Of a DNA stretch of 64,000 nucleotides, positions 58,243 to 64,000 are shown one piece after another. Position 1 is the first letter of the stretch. The number at the start of each line of letters is the position of its first letter. The position numbers and the translations under genes are program-made. The DNA is taken from NCBI RefSeq assembly GCF_039907765.1, contig NZ_JARDJI010000005.1, positions 62,001 through 126,000 of the forward strand, written 5' to 3'. A model generated the notes under the pieces. The model had not been told where the DNA came from. It made no database searches and was given only the letters and a program-made list of their open reading frames with translations. Source of the DNA: Aminobacter sp039907765. Lineage in GTDB: Bacteria; Pseudomonadota; Alphaproteobacteria; Rhizobiales; Rhizobiaceae.

Positions 58243-59804
58243 GCGACCTCCTGGGCATGATCGACATGGCCCGGCTCGGCGCCGCCCATGAGCAGGCCGA
58301 TGCGCTCGAGCGTGGCTTCGGCGATCGGGATGGGCTTGGACAGCTCGCCATTGTGCATGACGGATATCGAATCCGAGATCTCGAACAATTCGTCGAGGTC
58401 CTGGCTGATGACCAGCACCGCCGAGCCGCTGCGCGCCAGTTCGATGAGCGCCTGGCGGATGCGGGCGGCGGCACCCGCGTCGACGCCCCAGGTCGGCTGG
58501 TTGACCACCATCACCGAAGGATTGCGGTCGAGTTCGCGGCCGATGATGAATTTCTGCAGGTTGCCGCCCGAAAGTGCCGCGGCTTCCGGGTCAGGCGCGC
58601 TCTTGCGCACGTCCATCACCTGGATGATGCGCTGCGCGGCCTGCTGGATGGCGCCGGATTTCACCACGCCGGCTCCACCGACGAAGGCCCTCGCGTCGGT
58701 CGCATGGCGCGACAGCAGCAGATTGTCCGACAGCCTCATGCGCGGCGCAGCGCCATGGCCGAGACGTTCCTCGGGGACGAAGGCGGCCCCGAGCATGCGG
58801 CGCGCCGATATCCCCATGCGGCCGGCCGACTTGCCGCGGATGCGGACGGCGTCGGCACTCTCCTGCAGCGCCTCGCCGGAGATCGCTTCGAACAGCTCAC
58901 CCTGGCCGTTGCCGGCGACACCGGCAATGCCGATCACTTCGCCGCCGTGCACGTTGAGCCAGATGTCCTTGAGCGGCATGGCGAACGGGCTTGCCGGCTT
59001 GCGGCTGAGACCGCGGATGCTGAGCAGTTCCTCGCCAACGACCGCGGCGGTGGTGCGCTCAGCCATCTTCACGTCGCTGCCGACCATCATCCGGGCCAGC
59101 GACGCCGGCGTTTCTTGGCGCGGGTCGCAATGACCGACGACCTTGCCGTGGCGGAGCACGGTGGCCCGGTCGCACATGCGCTTCACCTCTTCGAGGCGGT
59201 GCGAGATGTAGAGGATCGACTTGCCTTCCGAGCGGAGGCGTTCGAGCGTCTCGAACAGCTTGTCGGCCTCCTGCGGCGTCAGCACCGAGGTGGGCTCGTC
59301 GAGGATGATCAGGTCCGGCGTCTGCAGCAGGCAGCGGATGATCTCGATGCGCTGGCGTTCGCCGACGGACAGGTCGCCGACCAGCGATTCCGGGTCGAGC
59401 GGCAGGCCGTAGCTGTAGGACAGCGCCCGCGACTTGGCGGCGATGGTGCTGATCGGCGTGTCGTCGGCCAGCGACAGCGCGATGTTCTCGGCGGCGGTCA
59501 GCGCCTCGAACAGCGAGAAATGCTGGAACACCATGCCGATGCCGAGTTTCTTGGCGACGCCGGGGCTGGTGATCCTGACCGGCTGGCCGTTCCAGCGGAT
59601 TTCGCCGGCATTCGGCTCCAGCGAGCCGAACAGCATCTTCACCAGCGTCGACTTGCCGGCGCCGTTCTCGCCGAGAAGGGCATGGATTTCGCCCTTGGCG
59701 ACAGTGAGATCTATCTGATCGCACGCCTTGAGCGTGCCGAATATCTTCGTCAGGCCGCGAACCTCGAGCAGGTTCGGACCGTTAGCAGCAGGGGTTGTGT
59801 CCAC
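58239..59804 (-). CDS. BMP-system ABC ATPase, two nucleotide-binding domains
   Basis: A 521-residue double ATPase. First domain: Walker A GENGAGKST, signature LSVGERQRIEI, Walker B LIILDEPTSVLTPQEA. Second domain: degenerate Walker A GVAGNGQGELFEAI, signature LSGGNLQKFIIGREL, NQPTWGVDAGAA. This asymmetry is typical of the YufO/NupO class. GTG 59804 is chosen, since GGGAGG stands just before it; the ATG at 59816 would place that site inside the gene. The promoter region 59805-59919 has a GGGAGCA/TGCTCCC inverted repeat (59841-59868). Confidence 0.9.
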   Translation of the reverse strand: MDTTPAANGPNLLEVRGLTKIFGTLKACDQIDLTVAKGEIHALLGENGAGKSTLVKMLFGSLEPNAGEIRWNGQPVRITSPGVAKKLGIGMVFQHFSLFEALTAAENIALSLADDTPISTIAAKSRALSYSYGLPLDPESLVGDLSVGERQRIEIIRCLLQTPDLIILDEPTSVLTPQEADKLFETLERLRSEGKSILYISHRLEEVKRMCDRATVLRHGKVVGHCDPRQETPASLARMMVGSDVKMAERTTAAVVGEELLSIRGLSRKPASPFAMPLKDIWLNVHGGEVIGIAGVAGNGQGELFEAISGEALQESADAVRIRGKSAGRMGISARRMLGAAFVPEERLGHGAAPRMRLSDNLLLSRHATDARAFVGGAGVVKSGAIQQAAQRIIQVMDVRKSAPDPEAAALSGGNLQKFIIGRELDRNPSVMVVNQPTWGVDAGAAARIRQALIELARSGSAVLVISQDLDELFEISDSISVMHNGELSKPIPIAEATLERIGLLMGGAEPGHVDHAQEVA

Positions 59805-59919
59805 AACGCCTCCCATTGGTCAGTTCTTTTTTATGTTCCCGGGAGCATGGTAGGCGTGCCCTGCTCCCACCGCAAAGCGTCCAGTAATGAGAAACTTTTT
59901 CAAGAAATCATGCGAGAAT

Positions 59920-60897
59920 TCATGGGATGAGCACCGTCGCCCCGGTGGTCTTTCGCCCCTCGAGGTCGGCGTGAGCTTGGGCTGCATCGCGTAAAGCATA
60001 ACGCTGGTTGATCCTGATCTCGACGGCGCCCTTCAAGACCACGTCGAAGAGCGCTTCGGCAGAACGGACAAGATCCTCGCGACGCGCATTATACGCGAAA
60101 ATCGTCGGGCGCGTTGCATAGAGCGAACCCTTCTGCGCGAGCAGCGAAATGCTGAAGGGCGGGATGGGGCCGGAGGACTGGCCGAAGCTCACGAACGTGC
60201 CCATGGGCTTCAGGCAATCGAGCGAGGCCGGGAAGGTGTCGTTGCCGACGGAATCGTAGACCACGTCGCATTTCCTGCCCCCGGTGATGGCCGCCACTTC
60301 GGCGACGAAGTCCTGGTCGCGGTAGTTGACGACGTGGTCGAACCCGTGTGCCCTGGCGATTTCGGCTTTCTCTGCCGATCCGACCGTTCCGATCACCGTC
60401 GCGCCGAGATGCCTGGCCCATTGGCCGAGGATCAGGCCCACGCCCCCGGCCGCGGCATGATAGAGGATCGTATCGCCCGGCTTGACCTTGAAGGTCCTGA
60501 GCAAAAGGTACTCCGCCGTCATGCCCTTGAGCATCATGGCGGCTGCCTGCTCGTCGCCGATGCCCTCCGGCACCTCGACCAGCTTGTCGGCGGCGATGAC
60601 GCGCCGTTCGCAGTAGGCGCCGGTCGGGACGGCATAGGCGACGCGGTCGCCGGGTTTCAGCCGGTCGACGCCCTCGCCCACCTCCAGCACCACGCCGGCG
60701 GCCTCGCCACCCGGCGTCACGGGCATGCCGGCGGGAGCCGGGTAGAGGCCCGTACGGAAATAGACGTCGATGAAGTTGAGGCCGATCGCCGTATGCCGGA
60801 CGAGCACTTCGCCGCGACCGGGACGGCCGGGGTCTACGTCTTCGTAGACAAGAGCCTCGGGTCCACCATGGACATGCACCCTGATCGCCTTGGACAT
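59920..60897 (-). CDS. Quinone oxidoreductase (QOR-1-like, MDR superfamily)
   Basis: A 325-residue zinc-free MDR protein: VHVHGGPEALVYEDVDPGRPGRGEVLVRHTAIGLNFIDVYFRTGLYP, GGEAAGVVLEVGEGV, YHAAAGGVGLILGQWARHLGATVIGTVGS and VYDSVGNDTFPASLDCLKPMGTFVSFGQSSGP, the family pattern of NADPH:quinone reductase QorA. It starts 4 bp behind the pcs stop. Antioxidant or enone-reducing role; not linked to the island operator. Confidence 0.9.
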   Translation of the reverse strand: MSKAIRVHVHGGPEALVYEDVDPGRPGRGEVLVRHTAIGLNFIDVYFRTGLYPAPAGMPVTPGGEAAGVVLEVGEGVDRLKPGDRVAYAVPTGAYCERRVIAADKLVEVPEGIGDEQAAAMMLKGMTAEYLLLRTFKVKPGDTILYHAAAGGVGLILGQWARHLGATVIGTVGSAEKAEIARAHGFDHVVNYRDQDFVAEVAAITGGRKCDVVYDSVGNDTFPASLDCLKPMGTFVSFGQSSGPIPPFSISLLAQKGSLYATRPTIFAYNARREDLVRSAEALFDVVLKGAVEIRINQRYALRDAAQAHADLEGRKTTGATVLIP

Positions 60898-60901
60898 CGG
60901 A

Positions 60902-61624
60902 TCAGTCCCTCCGTGCACCGAGTTTTGGAAACAGCTGCATCACGCCGCCGATGAAGAAGAGATAGACGCCGCTGATGGCGATGCCGAGCTTGACCCAGTC
61001 GCTGGCCTGCATCTGCTGCAAAAGCGCGACCGCGCCGAATGCGCACCAGATCAGCGTCATCGGAAGGTTGATGTTCCTCAGCCGGATGACCCGCACCGGA
61101 TGCAGGAAATTCATCGGCACGAAGGTGAGGATGCCGGCGACGACCACCGCCCCGAACGAGACCCACTGGTTCGGCTCGATGACGAACAGGGTGAAGACCA
61201 CCATGTTCCAGACGACCGGGAACCCCTTGAAGAAGTTCTCCTTGGTCTTCATGCCGGTGTCGGCATAGTAGATCGCACTCGACACGACGATGATGGCGCC
61301 CGACAGGAACGACAGGCCCTCGCCCATGAAGCCGCGCTGGTAGAGCGCAAAGGCCGGGATGAGCACATAGGTGACGTAGTCGATGATGTTGTCGAGGAGT
61401 TCGCCCGACCATGTCGGCAGGATTTCCTTGACCTCGAGCTTGCGCGCGATCGGCCCGTCGATGCCGTCGACGAACAGCGCCAGGCCGAGCCACCAGAACA
61501 TGGCGGTCCAGCGTTCCTCGCTCGCGGCCACGAGCGAGACGAAGGCCAGGAACGAGCCTGATGCCGTCAGCAGATGAACCGAAAATGCGCGGGCCTGCGG
61601 CCAGGTGACTTTTTTTGGCTTCAC
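60902..61624 (-). CDS. pcs: Phosphatidylcholine synthase
   Basis: A 240-residue integral membrane CDP-alcohol phosphatidyltransferase. The motif D-G-x2-A-R-x8-G-x3-D-x3-D is present from DGPIARKLEVKE through GELLDNIIDYVTY. RAFSVHLLTASGSFLAF, KENFFKGFPVVWNMVVFTLFVI and PMNFLHPVRV follow rhizobial Pcs, which joins choline directly to CDP-diacylglycerol. GTG 61624 overlaps the DUF1326 stop (GTGA) and gives the rhizobial length; a TTG four codons earlier is less likely. Its presence supports the rhizobial placement. Confidence 0.92.
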   Translation of the reverse strand: MKPKKVTWPQARAFSVHLLTASGSFLAFVSLVAASEERWTAMFWWLGLALFVDGIDGPIARKLEVKEILPTWSGELLDNIIDYVTYVLIPAFALYQRGFMGEGLSFLSGAIIVVSSAIYYADTGMKTKENFFKGFPVVWNMVVFTLFVIEPNQWVSFGAVVVAGILTFVPMNFLHPVRVIRLRNINLPMTLIWCAFGAVALLQQMQASDWVKLGIAISGVYLFFIGGVMQLFPKLGARRD

Positions 61625-62235
61625 GGTCCCCGCCAATCCAGTTTGCAGATTTCAGCCGAGCGGCCGGCGAAGTTCCAGTTGCGGCCGAAGGCGCGCATCC
61701 GGCTCTTGTCCGACTTCGCCACGATGATTTCTGGTGCGATCCAGTATTCCGAATTGGTGATTACCGTATCGCTTTCGCTACTCTTGCCGGGGATCGGCGT
61801 CACCGCCCCGTCGATGATCTTGGGAATCTGGAAGAGGCGGGTGCGGTCCCTGGTCTCGTAGGTGATCGGCACCTGCTCGACGCCGAGGAACTTGCCGACG
61901 AGGATAGAGAGCAGCGACGTGGTGCCCCCGGCCTTGCCGGTGAAGATCCTGGTGAATGCCTTGGTCGCGTGGATAGAGGCGCGCTTGTCTATGAACAGCC
62001 CGGCGGTCCAGTTGCCGCGGCTCATATAGCCAGGAATCTCCATGATCAGCCCGAGATTGAGACCGGAAAGGTCCACGTCGCCGAAATGGCCGCTGTCGAC
62101 GCGGAAACCGGCCCAGGTCTGGCAGTAGCCTTCCGTCGGCGGGTGGTTGCCGAGCGACAGCACGCAGGGGCAGAACACGGTGCAATTGCAGGACAGCACG
62201 AGCTCTCCCTTCATTGCCCAGCTCTGGTCAGCCAT
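61621..62235 (-). CDS. DUF1326 domain protein
   Basis: A 204-residue protein with a Cys-rich start (LVLSCNCTVFCPCVLSLGNHPPTEGYCQTW) that could bind a metal, followed by the DUF1326 body (GDVDLSGLNLGLIMEIPGYMSRGNWTAGLFIDKRAS). The following gene pcs overlaps by 4 bp; the preceding gene is DUF2182, its usual genomic partner. Function unknown. Confidence 0.85.
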   Translation of the reverse strand: MADQSWAMKGELVLSCNCTVFCPCVLSLGNHPPTEGYCQTWAGFRVDSGHFGDVDLSGLNLGLIMEIPGYMSRGNWTAGLFIDKRASIHATKAFTRIFTGKAGGTTSLLSILVGKFLGVEQVPITYETRDRTRLFQIPKIIDGAVTPIPGKSSESDTVITNSEYWIAPEIIVAKSDKSRMRAFGRNWNFAGRSAEICKLDWRGP

Positions 62236-62250
62236 CGTTGCCTCCCCTTC

Positions 62251-63147
62251 TCAGACCGCACTTAATAGCAGGGCTCCCGCCCAGACAAGCAGTATCGCGC
62301 CTGCGACACGCGACGGAAGGGAACCCGCCATCTGTTTCTCGAACAACGTAAAAATCCCGATCAGGGCCATCCAGAAGAGGTTCATGAGGCCGACCGAGAA
62401 CATCACCAGCATGAGGGCCCAGCAGCAACCGACGCACCAGAAACCCTGCTGGATGCCGAGCCGGAATATGCGCGACGGCCGCGTGCTCCAACGGCCGAAG
62501 AGGATCGAAAACGGACTCCGGCATTTGTGCAGGCAGGCCGCCTTGAACCCGCTGAACTGGTAGAGCCCGGCAAGCGCGAGCGCGGCCGCCGCGGCAACGC
62601 CCTGCACTGGCGCAAGCGGATCGGCGGCGGACGCGACCGCCTGGATTACGAGCGTCAGCGCCGCAAATCCGGCGGACACCACGAGCCATACCGAAAGATA
62701 GCCGGCGACGAGGACAAGGGGGTGGACGACGGCTTCGCTCTTCGCCCGTGCCGTGTCGGCAATCTCGCAATAGGTCCGGATCATCGGGGCGGCCGAAGGC
62801 AGCATCATCGCCACCGACATCAACAGCCACATGGCGGAAAGCACGGCCAGCCGCGGCCAGATGCCGCCGCCGAGCGGTTGCGGGGACAGGCAGAGTGCGA
62901 TCAGAGTGTCGAACCAGCCGGGCCACGGCAGGTCCGGCAAGGCGCGCAGCAACGCGTCACCCGGCGCGGACAGGCCGGGTGCCCGGGTGCCGGCGACGCG
63001 GACAGCCATGGCGAGCAACACGGCCCAGGACAGGGCGACGGCTGTGCCCAGCACCGCATAGACTGCCGCGCGTGGACGTTGCGCCGCGAAAGCGGCGGCC
63101 CGGCCGGCAGCGTCGAGATTGCGGAAATCGTCCAGCTGATCGCCCAT
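62251..63147 (-). CDS. DUF2182 metal-binding integral membrane protein
   Basis: A 298-residue membrane protein with about seven helices. WLLMSVAMMLPSAAPMIRTY near residue 107, AGLYQFSGFKAACLHKCRSPFSIL and GFWCVGCCWALMLVMFSVGLMNLFWM are the DUF2182 hallmarks; the Cys and Met residues suggest copper binding. First gene of the DUF2182-DUF1326-pcs-QOR group. The 103 bp to the divergent FAD hydroxylase hold both promoters. Confidence 0.87.
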   Translation of the reverse strand: MGDQLDDFRNLDAAGRAAAFAAQRPRAAVYAVLGTAVALSWAVLLAMAVRVAGTRAPGLSAPGDALLRALPDLPWPGWFDTLIALCLSPQPLGGGIWPRLAVLSAMWLLMSVAMMLPSAAPMIRTYCEIADTARAKSEAVVHPLVLVAGYLSVWLVVSAGFAALTLVIQAVASAADPLAPVQGVAAAAALALAGLYQFSGFKAACLHKCRSPFSILFGRWSTRPSRIFRLGIQQGFWCVGCCWALMLVMFSVGLMNLFWMALIGIFTLFEKQMAGSLPSRVAGAILLVWAGALLLSAV

Positions 63148-63250
63148 CGCAATCGAATGGGCTGAATCGCCGCGTTGATCAATGGCTTAGGCCTGCAATA
63201 TATGCGGATATCCGAGTCCTTACAGGACGTCGCAGCATGGACGGCGGCAG

Positions 63251-64000
63251 ATGAGCGTCGACAATCACACCCGTATCCTCGTCGCCGGCACGGGACCGGT
63301 CGGAATGATCTCGGCGCTCGCCTTTGCCGGCGCCGGTTTCGACGTGGTTCTCGCCGGTCCGCCGGCGCGCGCCGACGACGGCCGCACCACGGCGCTCATG
63401 GTGCCGGCGCTCAAGGTCCTCGACCGCCTCGGCGTGCTCGCAGAGCTGTCGAAGGGCGCGGCACCCCTGAAGGTCATGCGCATCATCGACGGCACCGCCC
63501 GGCTTATCCGCAGCCCCATGGTCACGTTCCGCGCCGGCGAGATCGGCGAGGAGCATTTCGGCTTCAACTTCCAGAATCGCGTGCTCAACGCCGTGCTGGA
63601 GAATGCCGTCACCGAACATGCGGGGATCGCATGGCGGCGCACGCTGGTCGAAAGCTGGAAGCTCGGGGAAGGCGGGGTCGTGGCCACGCTGTCGGACGGC
63701 GAAACGGTGGAGGCGCGGCTCGCCGTCGCTGCCGACGGCCGCAATTCGCCGGCGCGCCAGGCCGCCGGCATCTCGGCCACCTCGAGGACCTTGCCGCAGG
63801 CGGCCCTGGTGCTGAACTTCGCCCACGGCCGCGACCACGCCTTCACTTCGACCGAGTTCCACACCGAGACCGGCCCGTTCACCCAGGTGCCGCTGCCCGG
63901 GCGCCGTTCGAGCCTCGTCTGGGTAGTGAGGCCCGAGACGGCAAGGCAACTGGCCGAGCTCGACGACGCGGCCCTGTCGCTGCGGGTCGAACAGCAGATG
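63251..64000 (+). CDS. UbiH/Coq6-family FAD monooxygenase (partial)
   Basis: The first 250 codons of a flavin hydroxylase; the rest lies beyond the window. FAD loop RILVAGTGPVGMISALAFAGAG (8-29), NFQNRVLNAVLENAV and AADGRNSPARQAAGI (second FAD motif) place it in the UbiH/UbiF/VisC group, which hydroxylates ubiquinone precursors. GCGGCAG before ATG 63251 is a weak ribosome site. Confidence 0.85.
   Translation, partial: MSVDNHTRILVAGTGPVGMISALAFAGAGFDVVLAGPPARADDGRTTALMVPALKVLDRLGVLAELSKGAAPLKVMRIIDGTARLIRSPMVTFRAGEIGEEHFGFNFQNRVLNAVLENAVTEHAGIAWRRTLVESWKLGEGGVVATLSDGETVEARLAVAADGRNSPARQAAGISATSRTLPQAALVLNFAHGRDHAFTSTEFHTETGPFTQVPLPGRRSSLVWVVRPETARQLAELDDAALSLRVEQQM

Noticed and set aside
63212..63230. 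GTCC-TTACA-GGAC upstream of the UbiH-like gene
   Set aside because: The spacer is 5 bp instead of 4 and the GATG/TAGTCC outer bases are missing; it lies outside the island.
1..64000. Mobile elements, tRNA, rRNA, CRISPR
   Set aside because: Looked for transposase or integrase genes, tRNA-like cloverleaf sequences, rRNA and regularly spaced repeats; none seen.

Overview
The window is GC-rich alphaproteobacterial chromosome, most likely Hyphomicrobiales of the Mesorhizobium/Aminobacter kind. The evidence is the codon use, the phosphatidylcholine synthase gene of rhizobial type, the several HAAT (Liv-type) transporters and the BMP-type nucleoside transporter. No rRNA, tRNA, CRISPR array, prophage or insertion sequence was seen. 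Operons are tight, with many 4-bp ATGA/GTGA overlaps, and every gene appears intact except the two cut by the window ends. || Core region, about 1.9 to 55.0 kb: one large acyl-CoA catabolic island. Several proteins match the mycobacterial KstR2-regulon enzymes that break down the C and D rings of steroids (HIP, the bicyclic propionate left after A/B-ring removal). These are IpdC, EchA20 and IpdF (adjacent in one operon), FadE30, IpdA-IpdB (the ring-opening hydrolase pair), a FadD3-like HIP-CoA ligase and a FadA6-like thiolase. Around them lie eleven SDR oxidoreductases in all (IpdF included), five acyl-CoA dehydrogenases, an FadB-type bifunctional protein, a second thiolase and a second CoA ligase, five SnoaL/NTF2-like proteins, two GMC oxidoreductases, an OYE, an aldo/keto reductase, a hotdog thioesterase, a VOC protein and a split ACAD10/11-like pair (APH kinase plus acyl-CoA dehydrogenase). 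Two HAAT-type ABC importers are present with unusual gene fusions (LivH-LivM and LivM-LivG). A-ring and B-ring enzymes (KstD, Ksh, Hsa) are not in the window. || The main discovery is regulatory. A 20-bp inverted repeat, best written in gene orientation as TTAGTCC-N4-GGACGATG, occurs at about sixteen places. It sits 32 to 132 bp before the start codon of essentially every transcription unit of the island, and nowhere outside it. The two half-sites differ: the GATG-bearing half faces the gene and the TAGTCC half lies distal. At two divergent promoters both outer halves carry the gene-facing CATC/GATG form. The motif is unlike the KstR2 box of actinobacteria. The TetR-family gene at 14.6 kb is the best local candidate for its binder; a LuxR-family gene at 0.7 kb, with its own TGACA-N3-TGTCA repeats, is a second. 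|| Layout. 0-0.3 kb: end of a LivK paralogue. 0.7-1.8: LuxR regulator. 6.8-1.9 (minus): ipdC-echA20-ipdF-maoC-NTF2-OYE. 10.6-6.9 (minus): two ACADs-NTF2-SDR. 10.8-15.4: SDR, NTF2s, two SDRs, TetR. 17.3-15.4 (minus): thiolase-VOC. 25.5-17.5 (minus): quinone oxidoreductase-fadB-ipdA-ipdB-ACAD-APH-SDR. 25.7-28.1: SDR and CoA ligase. 34.8-28.2 (minus): LivK-DUF1330-LivG-LivF-LivHM-SDR-SDR. 35.0-36.6: GMC. 37.1-36.6, 38.4-37.2 and 39.4-38.6 (minus): NTF2, LivK, SDR. 39.6-41.2: fadD3. 47.2-41.4 (minus): ECH-ACAD-ACAD-fadA6-PaaY-like-SDR. 53.9-47.3 (minus): LivH-LivMG-LivF-thioesterase-GMC-AKR. 54.9-54.1 (minus): TIM-barrel protein. || From 55.1 kb the island ends: a BMP-type nucleoside ABC transporter operon (59.8-55.1, minus), a group with DUF2182, DUF1326, phosphatidylcholine synthase and a quinone oxidoreductase (63.1-59.9, minus), and the start of a UbiH-like FAD hydroxylase running off the right end.
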